Shown in pieces: positions 17,800-26,112 of a stretch of 27,744 nucleotides of DNA (its first letter is position 1; the number at the start of each line of letters is the position of its first letter). The position numbers were made by a program, and so were the translations under genes. Source of the DNA: Prevotella sp. CAG:617 (GTDB lineage: Bacteria; Bacteroidota; Bacteroidia; Bacteroidales; Bacteroidaceae); the NCBI GenBank assembly GCA_000438115.1, contig FR903596.1, positions 6,577 through 34,320 of the forward strand, in the 5' to 3' direction. Below the pieces are notes generated by a model, which was not told where the DNA came from, made no database searches, and saw only the letters and a program-made list of their open reading frames with translations.

Positions 17800-17821
17800 T
17801 ACTGTACTTTTGCATACAGTA
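17800..17821. promoter_or_regulatory. bat operon promoter: -7 box overlapped by inverted repeat TACTGTA-N8-TACAGTA
   Basis: TACTTTTG at 17805-17812 matches the TAnnTTTG -7 consensus, with a weak TTTA at 17783-17786 at about the right distance for a -33 element. It lies 30 bases before the moxR ATG. A perfect 7-bp inverted repeat, TACTGTA (17800-17806) and TACAGTA (17815-17821) separated by 8 bases, spans the box. A dimeric regulator bound here would block RNA polymerase, so this is a candidate operator. Confidence 0.5.
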
Positions 17822-17842
17822 AAATAGAAATACAGGAAAATA

Positions 17843-18838
17843 ATGGCAGAATCAATAGACATCAGAGAGCTGAATGAGAAAATAGAAGCTCAGAGCGGCT
17901 TTATTACCGACTTGGTTACGGGTATGAATCAGACCATTGTCGGCCAGAAACATTTGATTGACTCGTTGCTGATCGGTTTGCTCAGCGGCGGACACATCCT
18001 GCTGGAAGGTGTGCCGGGATTGGCCAAGACCTTGGCCATCAAAACCTTGTCGAAGCTGGTCGACGCTGAATTCAGCCGTATTCAGTTTACCCCGGACCTG
18101 TTGCCGGCGGATGTAATCGGAACCTTGATTTACAGTCAGAAAAATGAGAATTTCACGGTGAAAAAGGGACCGGTGTTCAGTAACTTCCTTCTGGCTGACG
18201 AAATCAACCGTGCTCCGGCCAAGGTTCAGAGTGCCTTGCTCGAGGCCATGCAGGAACACCAGGTGACGATTGGTGACGAAACCTATGCTTTGCCTGATCC
18301 GTTCCTCGTACTGGCTACGCAGAACCCGATTGAACAGGAAGGTACCTACCAGCTGCCCGAGGCGCAGGTAGACCGTTTTATGTTGAAAGTGCTTATCGGT
18401 TATCCTACGCAGGAGGAGGAAAAGAAAATCATCCGCATGCACATCAGCGACGGTTTCCAGGAAGTGAAGCCCGTGGTCAGTGCCGCCAAAATTGTGAAGG
18501 CGCGCGAAATCGTGAAGGAGGTATATCTGGATGAGCGTATCGAGCAGTATATTGCCGACATCGTATTCGCAACCCGTAATCCGGAGGACTACAAGATTAA
18601 AAACATTAAAGATTACATTGCTTACGGCGGTTCGCCCCGAGCTTCAATCAATCTGGCGCTGGCCTCACGCGTACGTGCTTTCATCAAGCGCCGTGGCTAT
18701 GTGATACCGGAGGATGTGCGTGCCGTGGCTCACGATGTGCTTCGCCACCGTATCGGTCTTACTTACGAGGCCGAGGCCAACAACGTTACGGGTGACGACA
18801 TTGTGAATGAAGTGTTGAACGTGGTAGTGGTGCCTTAA
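17843..18838 (+). CDS. MoxR-family AAA+ ATPase
   Basis: MoxR ATPases act as chaperone-like AAA+ machines, usually working with VWA-domain partners encoded beside them. The 331-residue product has Walker A GVPGLAKT (56-63), Walker B FLLADE (115-120) followed by INRAPAKVQSALLEAMQE, and sensor 1 in LATQNPIEQEGTYQLPEAQ (N161), all diagnostic. Length is normal. It opens the bat block: the DUF58 gene begins 5 bases after its stop and seven further genes follow on the same strand with tiny gaps or overlaps. A promoter with an overlapping inverted repeat lies about 30 bases upstream, so the leader should be short. In other bacteria this operon type is linked to aerotolerance and envelope stress; the client protein is unknown. 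Confidence 0.95.
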   Translation: MAESIDIRELNEKIEAQSGFITDLVTGMNQTIVGQKHLIDSLLIGLLSGGHILLEGVPGLAKTLAIKTLSKLVDAEFSRIQFTPDLLPADVIGTLIYSQKNENFTVKKGPVFSNFLLADEINRAPAKVQSALLEAMQEHQVTIGDETYALPDPFLVLATQNPIEQEGTYQLPEAQVDRFMLKVLIGYPTQEEEKKIIRMHISDGFQEVKPVVSAAKIVKAREIVKEVYLDERIEQYIADIVFATRNPEDYKIKNIKDYIAYGGSPRASINLALASRVRAFIKRRGYVIPEDVRAVAHDVLRHRIGLTYEAEANNVTGDDIVNEVLNVVVVP

Positions 18839-18843
18839 TCGCC

Positions 18844-19713
18844 GTGGAAACAACAGATTTGCTCACCAGGGTTCGGCGGGTGGAGATAAAGACCCGCGCG
18901 TTGACCAACAATATTTTTGCAGGCGAATATCATTCGGCTTTCAAGGGCCGGGGTATGTCGTTTGCAGAGGTTCGTGAATACCAGCCCGGTGACGACGTGC
19001 GTGACATTGACTGGAACGTGACAGCCAGATTCAACCATCCTTATGTCAAGGTTTTTGAGGAGGAGCGTGAACTGACCGTCATGTTGCTTATTGATGTTTC
19101 CGGAAGCCTTGATTTCGGAACTTCCGGCATGTATCAGCGTGACATGGTAACTGAAATGGCTGCTACGCTGGCTTTTTCGGCCATACAGAACAATGACAAG
19201 ATTGGCGTAATCTTTTTTTCGGACAGAATAGAAAAATTCATTCCCCCAAAGAAAGGCCGCAAGCATATTCTTTTTATCATTCGTGAATTGCTCAATTTTA
19301 CGCCTGTCAGTCGCAAATCAGATTTGTCGGTAGCGCTGGAATATTTGGTGCGTGCCCTGAACAAGCGGTGTATCTCATTTATATTAAGTGATTTCCTGGT
19401 AAAGGAAAATTATACGCAGGCTTTGCGCATAGCCAACAAAAAACATGACGTAGTGGCTATTCAGGTGTACGACCAGCGGTTGGCCAGCTTGCCGGATGTG
19501 GGATTGATAAAACTGCTTGATGCCGAAACAGGACATGAGCAATATGTGGATACTTCGTCAAAACGCATACGGAAATTGCATGCAGAGTGGTGGAAAAGAC
19601 ATCAGGACAATCTGCTTACCATCCTGCATTCGTCCAACATTGACAGCATATCCGTATGTACCAGTGACGATTACGTAAAGTCCTTGATTGGCTTATTTGC
19701 AAAACGAGTATAA
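18844..19713 (+). CDS. DUF58 domain protein (VWA-like) of the bat operon
   Basis: DUF58 proteins are standard partners of MoxR ATPases. The 289-residue product carries the signature VREYQPGDDVRDIDWNVTAR (43-62) and a degenerate VWA fold with DVSGS at 84-88, so a MIDAS metal site is plausible. No signal peptide or membrane segment is seen, so it should be cytoplasmic. The start codon is GTG at 18844, five bases after the moxR stop; it yields the family's usual beginning ETTDLLTRVRRVEIKTR, and no ATG lies suitably near. The next gene begins 13 bases after its stop. Function in detail is unknown; by analogy it may link the ATPase to the membrane VWA proteins BatA and BatB. Confidence 0.93.
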   Translation: METTDLLTRVRRVEIKTRALTNNIFAGEYHSAFKGRGMSFAEVREYQPGDDVRDIDWNVTARFNHPYVKVFEEERELTVMLLIDVSGSLDFGTSGMYQRDMVTEMAATLAFSAIQNNDKIGVIFFSDRIEKFIPPKKGRKHILFIIRELLNFTPVSRKSDLSVALEYLVRALNKRCISFILSDFLVKENYTQALRIANKKHDVVAIQVYDQRLASLPDVGLIKLLDAETGHEQYVDTSSKRIRKLHAEWWKRHQDNLLTILHSSNIDSISVCTSDDYVKSLIGLFAKRV

Positions 19714-19726
19714 AAAAGCGTACAGA

Positions 19727-20794
19727 ATGATGAGAAAAATAGGACTGCTTGTGCTTTTGCTGTTTTCGCTGCAATGTATGCAGGCGCAGGTGGTTGTAGA
19801 AAATCGTTTGGATTCAACTGAAATTCTGATTGGACAGCAGGTTCGGTTTCAGGTAAAAGTGACTGCCGATGCCGGTCAGTTTATTGAATTTCCACGACTG
19901 AAAGGCCAGGAAATGATTCCGGGGGTTGAGGTAGTTGATATCACTTCTCCTGATACTACCTGGCTGAATAACAACAAGCGCATTTGTGTGGAGCGTACTT
20001 ATTTGCTGACGTCGTTTGATTCTGCGCTTTATTTCCTACCGCCGATGAGCGTGGTGGTAGGCGGAAAGCGTTATGCAGCAACCAAGGGCATCGGCCTGAA
20101 GGTGAATACGGTAGCCGTTGATACGACTAAGGTTGACCGTTACTATGGTCCGAGGGCTGATGTTGAAGGTGTTTTTGAGTGGAATGCCTTCTGGTATTTC
20201 ATGTCTGTTTTGCTGGTTCTTCTTTTTGTAGGTTCCGTGGTGATGATATACCGTTCGCGCAGCAAGCGCCCCATGGTACGCCGCAAGATATTGCCGCCGC
20301 CTTTGCCTCCTCATCAGATAGCACAGCAGGAAATCGAGAAAATAAAGCAAAGCGGGTCGATTGAGCGTGGCGGAAAGGCTTATTATATGGAACTGACCGA
20401 CGTGTTGCGTACTTATATCGAGCAGCGTTTCGGCTTTAATGCCTGCAAGATGACTTCGCCTGAAATCATTGACCATCTTATGAAGGTGGACAACGAAGAG
20501 GCCCTGCGTGAGTTAAAGCAGATTTTTGAAACGGCCGACCTTGTGAAGTTTGCCAAGTATGATACGCAGCTTAATGAAAACGATGCCAATTTGCTGAAAG
20601 CTGTGTCCTTTATTAATTCGACCAAAGTGGAAAGCAAGGAGCCGCCTAAACCGATTATTCAGGAGATACCGGTGTCGCAGAAGCGTCAGTTGGCTTTGCG
20701 TACCGTTATGCTGGTGTTGGGAATCTTGATAGCCTTGGCCGCTGCGGTGTTGCTTTATTACATAGGAGAATTTCTGTATCAAACATTTATGTAA
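19727..20794 (+). CDS. Exported membrane protein between DUF58 and batA, BatD-like architecture
   Basis: The role is not established. The 355-residue protein has a signal peptide (MMRKIGLLVLLLFSLQCMQA), a beta-rich ectodomain (about 21-150, with LDSTEILIGQQVRFQVKV, the Ig-like opening seen in BatD proteins), a membrane segment (about 155-175, FWYFMSVLLVLLFVGSVVMI), a proline-rich hinge (ILPPPLPPHQ), a helical cytoplasmic domain (about 195-300) and a second membrane segment (about 325-346). The cytoplasmic stretch AYYMELTDVLRTYIEQRFG resembles AFYDEVGRALLDYAADRLH in BatD of the same operon, so the two appear paralogous. The frame opens at TTG 19688, overlapping the DUF58 gene, but ATG 19727 puts the signal peptide first; ATG 19730 is equivalent. 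batA begins 12 bases after it. Confidence 0.82.
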   Translation: MMRKIGLLVLLLFSLQCMQAQVVVENRLDSTEILIGQQVRFQVKVTADAGQFIEFPRLKGQEMIPGVEVVDITSPDTTWLNNNKRICVERTYLLTSFDSALYFLPPMSVVVGGKRYAATKGIGLKVNTVAVDTTKVDRYYGPRADVEGVFEWNAFWYFMSVLLVLLFVGSVVMIYRSRSKRPMVRRKILPPPLPPHQIAQQEIEKIKQSGSIERGGKAYYMELTDVLRTYIEQRFGFNACKMTSPEIIDHLMKVDNEEALRELKQIFETADLVKFAKYDTQLNENDANLLKAVSFINSTKVESKEPPKPIIQEIPVSQKRQLALRTVMLVLGILIALAAAVLLYYIGEFLYQTFM

Positions 20795-20806
20795 GAACTT
20801 TAGGAA

Positions 20807-21811
20807 ATGACTTTTGCAAGTGCTGAATATTTCTTCCTGTTATTATTAATCGTACCCTACGTATGGTGGTATTGCTTTTCGCGGCGTAACCAGTCAGCGT
20901 CGCTCAAGATGGCCACAACGGAGATGTACCGGTATGCTCCTTCGACATGGCGCACCAATTTGTTGCATGTCCCGTTTGTGCTGCGTATCCTTTCTTTTGT
21001 GCTGATTGTTATCATATTGGCACGTCCGCAGACTGACAATGCCTGGAAACAGTCGGAAACGGAGGGAATCGATATCATGATGGTTATGGACGTGTCAACC
21101 AGCATGCTGGCTGAGGACTTACGCCCCAATCGTATAGAAGCGGCCAAACAGGTGGCCACAGAATTTATTTCCGGCAGGCCCAATGATAATATCGGTTTGA
21201 CTATTTTTGCAGGTGAGGCTTTTACCCAATGTCCAATGACGGTTGATCATGCCGCATTGCTTAATATGTTTAAGAATGTGTCATGCGAATTGCCGGCACG
21301 AGGTATGATTGACGATGGTACGGCTATTGGTATGGGTATTGCCAGTGCCGTGACACGGTTGCGTAACAGCAAGGCCAAAAGTAAGGTGGTTATACTGCTG
21401 ACCGACGGCGCTAACAACAAGGGCGACATTTCGCCTCTGACTGCGGCTGACATAGCCAAGCAATGTGGCGTAAGAGTTTATACCATAGCCGTAGGAAAGG
21501 AAGATGGAGTAGCTCCGTATCCGTATCCGTTGCCGGGAGGTGGCGTACATTACGTGAATATGCCCGTTGAGGTTGATCCCGCAACGTTACAGCAGATTGC
21601 CAGGGTTACGGGAGGACTGTTTTATCGGGCGGAGTCTAATCAGAAGTTGAAACAGATTTATGCCGACATAGACAAACTCGAAAAAACGAAATTGCAGGTA
21701 AAACGTTATTCACGCCACTATGATGCATATCAGCCGTTTGTGATGGTGCTTTTGTTGAGTTTGTTGCTTGAGTTTATGTTGCGCACGGTAGTATTGAAAA
21801 AAATACCTTAA
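20807..21811 (+). CDS. batA: BatA, membrane-anchored VWA-domain protein
   Basis: BatA is one of two von Willebrand factor A proteins of the Bacteroides aerotolerance operon. The 334-residue product has N-terminal membrane segments (about 8-23 and 56-72, with the ILARPQ end typical of BatA/B), a VWA domain with a complete MIDAS (DVSTS 95-99, T172 in DDGTAIG, D200 in LLTDGANN), and a C-terminal membrane helix (about 310-326, FVMVLLLSLLLEFML). The phrase SMLAEDLRPNR is a Bat signature. The VWA domain is expected to bind a protein partner through a metal ion. It sits 12 bases after the unnamed exported protein and 24 bases before batB, and is clearly related to BatB. Confidence 0.94.
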   Translation: MTFASAEYFFLLLLIVPYVWWYCFSRRNQSASLKMATTEMYRYAPSTWRTNLLHVPFVLRILSFVLIVIILARPQTDNAWKQSETEGIDIMMVMDVSTSMLAEDLRPNRIEAAKQVATEFISGRPNDNIGLTIFAGEAFTQCPMTVDHAALLNMFKNVSCELPARGMIDDGTAIGMGIASAVTRLRNSKAKSKVVILLTDGANNKGDISPLTAADIAKQCGVRVYTIAVGKEDGVAPYPYPLPGGGVHYVNMPVEVDPATLQQIARVTGGLFYRAESNQKLKQIYADIDKLEKTKLQVKRYSRHYDAYQPFVMVLLLSLLLEFMLRTVVLKKIP

Positions 21812-21835
21812 AAAAGAAAATAGGAGATTGTGGGT

Positions 21836-22852
21836 ATGTTTCGATTTGCAGATTCATATTATCTATATTTGCTGTTGTTGTTGCCTTTGATGGTGGCATT
21901 GTTCATCTGGTCGGAATGGTACGTCAGACGCCGTATCAGCCGTTATGGTGATTGGAAACTTCTCTCTGCGCTGGCTGTCGGGGTATCACGTGGGCGCCGT
22001 GTGTTCAAGTTCGTCTTGTTCGTTTTGGCTTATGCCCTGCTGATTGTGGCTTTGGCGCGGCCTCAGTTTGGTACGCATGAGGATAAAGAACAGAAAAGAG
22101 GAATTGAGGCCGTAATAGCCTTGGACGTTTCCAATTCCATGCTGGCAGAGGATGTCAGTCCAAACCGGTTGGATCGTGCAAAAATGTTGGTGTCTACTTT
22201 GGTGGACAAAATGAGCAACGACAAGGTCGGGCTTGACGTTTTTGCCGGTGATGCTTTTGTGCAATTGCCCATAACGAATGATTATGTGTCAGCCAAAATG
22301 TTTTTGGATGCTATCAATCCGGGAATGATCAGTACGCAGGGAACGGATTTGGCTGCTGCCATAACTTTGGCTTCAAAGAGTTTTACGCAGGAAAAAGGAG
22401 TAGGTAAGGCTATTATAATCATTACCGATGGTGAGAACCACGAACCGGATGCCGAGGAAGCGGCCAAACAGGCAGCCAAGGAAGGCAAATATGTGTATAT
22501 ATTGGGCGTGGGTTCAGCTACGGGAGCACCGATACCAATGGGAAATGGCTATCTGACCGACAATACAGGTGAGGTTGTCGTAACAAAATTGAACGAGGAT
22601 ATGTGCCGTAAAGTGGCCGCCGCCGGAAAAGGCACATATATTCATGTTGACAATTCAATGAATGCACAGGAAGCGTTACAGCAGGAACTGTCTAAATTGG
22701 CCAAGAAAGAAAGTTCAACGCCTGTTTATTCTGAATTTGATGAGCAATTTCAGGCTTTTGTGTTGTTGGCTTTGTTCTTGCTGATTTTGGAGGTAGCAGT
22801 GTCTGAAAGTAAGAATCCGATATTCCGAAAACTAAATTTGTTTCGTCGATGA
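21836..22852 (+). CDS. batB: BatB, membrane-anchored VWA-domain protein
   Basis: BatB is the second VWA protein of the operon and a paralogue of BatA. From ATG 21836 it has 338 residues: a membrane helix (about 8-25, YYLYLLLLLPLMVALFIW), another (about 57-73), the ALARPQFG motif, a VWA domain with DVSNS at 97-101, the MIDAS threonine in STQGTDLAA and aspartate in IITDGENHE, and a C-terminal helix (FQAFVLLALFLLILEVAV). A GTG at 21830 would add two residues; ATG 21836 gives the usual MFRFADSYYLYL start and has AGGAG nine bases upstream, one of the few Shine-Dalgarno-like sites here. Its stop overlaps the batC start (ATGA), implying translational coupling. Confidence 0.94.
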   Translation: MFRFADSYYLYLLLLLPLMVALFIWSEWYVRRRISRYGDWKLLSALAVGVSRGRRVFKFVLFVLAYALLIVALARPQFGTHEDKEQKRGIEAVIALDVSNSMLAEDVSPNRLDRAKMLVSTLVDKMSNDKVGLDVFAGDAFVQLPITNDYVSAKMFLDAINPGMISTQGTDLAAAITLASKSFTQEKGVGKAIIIITDGENHEPDAEEAAKQAAKEGKYVYILGVGSATGAPIPMGNGYLTDNTGEVVVTKLNEDMCRKVAAAGKGTYIHVDNSMNAQEALQQELSKLAKKESSTPVYSEFDEQFQAFVLLALFLLILEVAVSESKNPIFRKLNLFRR

Positions 22853-23526
22853 AGTTTTTAAAATATATATTGTTGGCATATGCCTGTCTTATGACTTTAC
22901 AGGTTCAGGCACAGTCAAAGGAGTACACTTTGATTCATCAGGGAAATCGCTGTTTTGTACAAAAGGATTATAAACAGGCGGAATTGTTCTACCGTCGTGC
23001 GCTTTCGGTGAATCCGCGCTCATCGCGTGCTTTTTATAATTTGGGAAATGTGCAGTTGGCACTGAAACAACCTAAGGCTGCCATAAAATTGTATGAAAAG
23101 GCATTGCCCGATGAGAAAAACAAAAACGTGCAGAGTATGATATACCATAATATGGGAGTCATCTTGCAGGGACAGAAGGATTATGCGGATGCAATTGACT
23201 GTTACAAGAACTCGTTACGACGGAATCCTGCTAATGCTGATAGCCGTTATAATTTGGCCTTGTGTCAGTATTTATTAAAGAAGCAGCCCCCTAAAAAACA
23301 GAACGATCAGTCGGATAATAAAAACAAGGGACAGCAACAGCAGAAGCAGCAGTCTAAGTCCAAATCAGATAATAAGCAGCAGTCGCAGAATCAAAATCAG
23401 ATGTCAAAGCAGAATGCTGAAAGTTTGTTGAAGAATATCGTTGAACGCGAGGAACGAAATACTCAGGAGAAATTGAAAAAGATTCAGCAGAATCCGCCGT
23501 CAAAACGTTTGGAGAAAAATTGGTAA
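22849..23526 (+). CDS. batC: BatC, TPR-repeat protein with Q/K/N-rich tail
   Basis: BatC is an exported tetratricopeptide-repeat protein thought to scaffold the Bat complex. The 225-residue product has a signal peptide (about 1-22, ending QVQAQ) and roughly three TPR units, visible in YKQAELFYRRALSVNPRSSR (41-60), AAIKLYEKALPDEKN and YADAIDCYKNSLRRNPANAD (112-131). Then comes a low-complexity stretch of glutamine, lysine, serine and asparagine (about 145-188), and a charged coiled helix ending in RLEKNW. Its ATG overlaps the batB stop by four bases and batD starts three bases after its stop. The tail is likely flexible and may tether the TPR domain. Confidence 0.92.
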   Translation: MKFLKYILLAYACLMTLQVQAQSKEYTLIHQGNRCFVQKDYKQAELFYRRALSVNPRSSRAFYNLGNVQLALKQPKAAIKLYEKALPDEKNKNVQSMIYHNMGVILQGQKDYADAIDCYKNSLRRNPANADSRYNLALCQYLLKKQPPKKQNDQSDNKNKGQQQQKQQSKSKSDNKQQSQNQNQMSKQNAESLLKNIVEREERNTQEKLKKIQQNPPSKRLEKNW

Positions 23527-23529
23527 ATT

Positions 23530-25353
23530 ATGATGAGATATCTATATGTCCTGTTAATCAGTTGGGCTTTGGTAATCTTTAGTGCTGTTGCAGCAATACG
23601 TGTAACAGTGCATGTTGATCCGTCACGAGTGCCGGTTGGAGGTAATTTGAGATTGGAATATACGGTGAATACAGATAATGCCAGTGGCATTCAGTCGCCG
23701 AATTTTTCTAATTTTGAATTGCTGGTAGGCCCGTCAGTATCTACTTTTAGTAACTACCAGATAGTTAACGGACGCAGTAGTTCAAGTGCTTCTACTACGT
23801 ATACTTATATTTTGTCACCAAAGAAAGAAGGGACTTTTGTTATTCCAGGAGCAGTAATTACGGTAGATGGGCGTAAGTATCGTTCACAATCGGTTCGGGT
23901 GCAAGTGGTAAAAGGAAATGGACGTGCATCAAAATCAATTCCTGGTGGATCTGGCAGTACGAATGATGCACCGGTTAAGACTTCAGGTCCAATTTCTGGT
24001 CGTGATTTGTTTATTACTACGTCAACCAATAAGACTGAAGTTTATGAGCAGGAGCCGATATTGTTGACTTACAAAGTTTATACTTTGGCGAATTTGACGC
24101 AGATGAATGCTAAAATGCCTGATTTGAAAGGCTTCCTTACTCAGGAAGTAACTTTGCCGCAGCAAAAAACGCTTGTGGCTGAACGGTATCATGGCAAGCT
24201 TTATCAGACGGCAACATGGAGTCAATATGTGTTGTTCCCGCAACAGACCGGAAAATTGCAGATCCCATCAATTCCCTTTGAGGGAATCGTGACACAGTAT
24301 GACCAGTCAATAGATCCCATAGATGCGTTTTTCAATGGAGGAAGTGATGCGTATAATGTTAAGGTAACAAGAAAAACGCAAGCAGTTGATATTCATGTCA
24401 TCCCGCTGCCTAAACCGCAACCTTCTAATTTTTCCGGTGGGGTCGGTTCTTTAGGAATTTCAGCCGAACTTCTTACAAAGAATCCTCGTACCAATGAGGC
24501 TGTTACCCTGCGTGTAGTTGTTTCGGGAGTAGGTAATATGAAACTTATAAAGACCCCGGTTGTGAATTTCCCCAAGAGTTTTGATAAGTATGATACTAAA
24601 GTAAGTGATGAAACAAAATTAAGCATAGAAGGAATTAAGGGACGCATGGTATTCGATTATCTGGTAGTGCCTAAAACCACGGGAACATTTACTCTGCCTC
24701 CTATTGAACTTGTTTATTTTGATGTCAATAGTAAGTCATACAAAACAGTGCGTACGCAACCTGTTACGATGAATGTCGCAAAAGGGAAAAAGTCGAATGA
24801 ACTTGATGAGCAGTTGCAATTACGCCAGCGAGATATATTTGATATCCAAAAAGGAAATAAAACAGATTATTATTCAGGAAGTTGGTGGGGAAGTTGGTCT
24901 TACATGTTGCTTCATATAGTGATTCTTGCTATATTTGTTGTCGTGTTCGTATTGTTGCGGCGTTATGACAAATTGCAGCAGGATTTTGTGGGGCGTCGTC
25001 AGAAGCATGCAGGAAAGATGGCTTACAAGAAATTGAAGACTGCTGAAACTTTAATGAAGCAGAACAAGATTTCAGCTTTTTATGACGAAGTTGGTAGGGC
25101 TCTGTTGGATTATGCAGCAGACCGCCTGCACATGGAACGAGCAGATTTGAATAAAGAAAATATTGTGGGGGCATTACAGCAGCATGGTGTGACACCTGAG
25201 GTTTCCAAAGCTTTTGTCTTATTGCTGCAAGATTCTGAATATGCGCGATATGCTCCTGCCGGAACGGTTCAAGACGTGAACCAATTTTACATCAAGGCTT
25301 TGAAAGTAATTGAAGGCGTAGAGCAAGAACTCAAAAAGAATTGCGGAAAATGA
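23530..25353 (+). CDS. batD: BatD, large exported membrane protein
   Basis: BatD is the largest protein of the operon (607 residues). It begins with a signal sequence (about 1-22, MMRYLYVLLISWALVIFSAV) followed by VTVHVDPSRVPVGGNLRLEY, the family's opening, and a long beta-rich periplasmic region of probably several Ig-like domains (about 22-450) containing the BatD phrase TYTYILSPKKEGTFVIPGA. One membrane segment follows at about 458-479 (YMLLHIVILAIFVVVFVLL), and a helical cytoplasmic tail (480-607) holds AFYDEVGRALLDYAADRLH, shared in pattern with the unnamed protein at 19727-20794. The DNA is AT-richer than batA. Its stop overlaps the batE start (ATGA at 25350). Confidence 0.93.
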   Translation: MMRYLYVLLISWALVIFSAVAAIRVTVHVDPSRVPVGGNLRLEYTVNTDNASGIQSPNFSNFELLVGPSVSTFSNYQIVNGRSSSSASTTYTYILSPKKEGTFVIPGAVITVDGRKYRSQSVRVQVVKGNGRASKSIPGGSGSTNDAPVKTSGPISGRDLFITTSTNKTEVYEQEPILLTYKVYTLANLTQMNAKMPDLKGFLTQEVTLPQQKTLVAERYHGKLYQTATWSQYVLFPQQTGKLQIPSIPFEGIVTQYDQSIDPIDAFFNGGSDAYNVKVTRKTQAVDIHVIPLPKPQPSNFSGGVGSLGISAELLTKNPRTNEAVTLRVVVSGVGNMKLIKTPVVNFPKSFDKYDTKVSDETKLSIEGIKGRMVFDYLVVPKTTGTFTLPPIELVYFDVNSKSYKTVRTQPVTMNVAKGKKSNELDEQLQLRQRDIFDIQKGNKTDYYSGSWWGSWSYMLLHIVILAIFVVVFVLLRRYDKLQQDFVGRRQKHAGKMAYKKLKTAETLMKQNKISAFYDEVGRALLDYAADRLHMERADLNKENIVGALQQHGVTPEVSKAFVLLLQDSEYARYAPAGTVQDVNQFYIKALKVIEGVEQELKKNCGK

Positions 25354-26099
25354 AAAGATTTATATCAATATTGATAATTATAGTATGTTTCAGTTTGTCT
25401 GTTACTGCTCAGACGAGGAAAGAGGCCGACGCAGCTTATCGGCAGGGAAATTTCGCACTCGCGGCAGAGCTGTACGAAAACGGTTTGAAGGGAGGGCCGT
25501 CACTGGAGTTATACTATAATTTGGGAAATGCTTATTATCGGTTGAATGATTATGGCAAGGCTGTATTGAATTATCAAAGGGCGTTGCGTATTGATCCTTC
25601 AGATTCTAAAGCACGTTTTAATTTGCAATTGACCCAAACCAAATTAAAAGACCAGTTCGACAAGCCGGATGAAATGTTTTTCATAACATTTTTCCGTACG
25701 TTGGTTAACTGGCAGTCTGAACGCGAGTGGGGCATTATATCCGTTGTCATGTTGGTATTGGCGTTGTTGAGTATTCTGGTTTATTGGTTCCCCCGGTCTG
25801 TGCTTTTTCGGAAAGTCGGATTTTGCAGTTTCCTGACTTTTTTTGTTCTGACGGTGGTATGTAATGTTTTTGCTGCCATTCAGTTGAACAATTTTAAGAA
25901 CAACAGACAGGCAGTTGTGCAGAATGAAGTAAATCTGAATCTTTCTCCTGATTTGTCTTCTAAAACAATCCTTCAATTGCACGAAGGTACAACCGTTGAG
26001 ATTACCGATAACAGTATCAAAGGATGGTATCAGGTCCAATTGCCTGATGGATCAACCGGATGGCTGATTTCTTCGCGAGTGGAGCGAGTGGCATCTTAA
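25350..26099 (+). CDS. batE: BatE, TPR protein with two membrane helices and an SH3-like domain
   Basis: BatE (249 residues) has a signal peptide (about 1-21), two TPR units (RKEADAAYRQGNFALAAELY and YYNLGNAYYRLNDYGKAVLN, about 23-90), two membrane helices (about 129-147 and 158-180), and a C-terminal bacterial SH3-like domain (about 189-246) with VNLNLSPDLSSKTILQLHEG and the GWYQVQLPDGSTGWL signature. The layout implies the TPRs and the SH3 domain both face the periplasm. The frame is open from TTG 25341, but ATG 25350, which overlaps the batD stop in ATGA, gives the clean signal peptide. It is the TPR paralogue of BatC. A PAP2 gene begins 13 bases after its stop. Confidence 0.92.
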   Translation: MKRFISILIIIVCFSLSVTAQTRKEADAAYRQGNFALAAELYENGLKGGPSLELYYNLGNAYYRLNDYGKAVLNYQRALRIDPSDSKARFNLQLTQTKLKDQFDKPDEMFFITFFRTLVNWQSEREWGIISVVMLVLALLSILVYWFPRSVLFRKVGFCSFLTFFVLTVVCNVFAAIQLNNFKNNRQAVVQNEVNLNLSPDLSSKTILQLHEGTTVEITDNSIKGWYQVQLPDGSTGWLISSRVERVAS

Positions 26100-26112
26100 T
26101 AATGAATTATCT

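Larger units (their letters stand above)
17411..17842. other. Divergent intergenic region between DUF4595 lipoprotein and moxR
   Basis: This 432-bp region contains no convincing gene. It holds a promoter for each flanking unit (- strand box 17456-17463; + strand box 17805-17812), a nested pair of inverted repeats at 17535-17598, an AT-rich hairpin ACCTTT-TT-AAAGGT at 17762-17775 followed by more T, and a perfect 7-bp inverted repeat over the + strand promoter. It is long for this compact segment and appears to be the main regulatory region of the window. Confidence 0.6.

Noticed and set aside
17674..17862. 62-residue - strand open frame overlapping the moxR start
   Set aside because: It covers the bat promoter and its inverted repeats and has no recognisable features.
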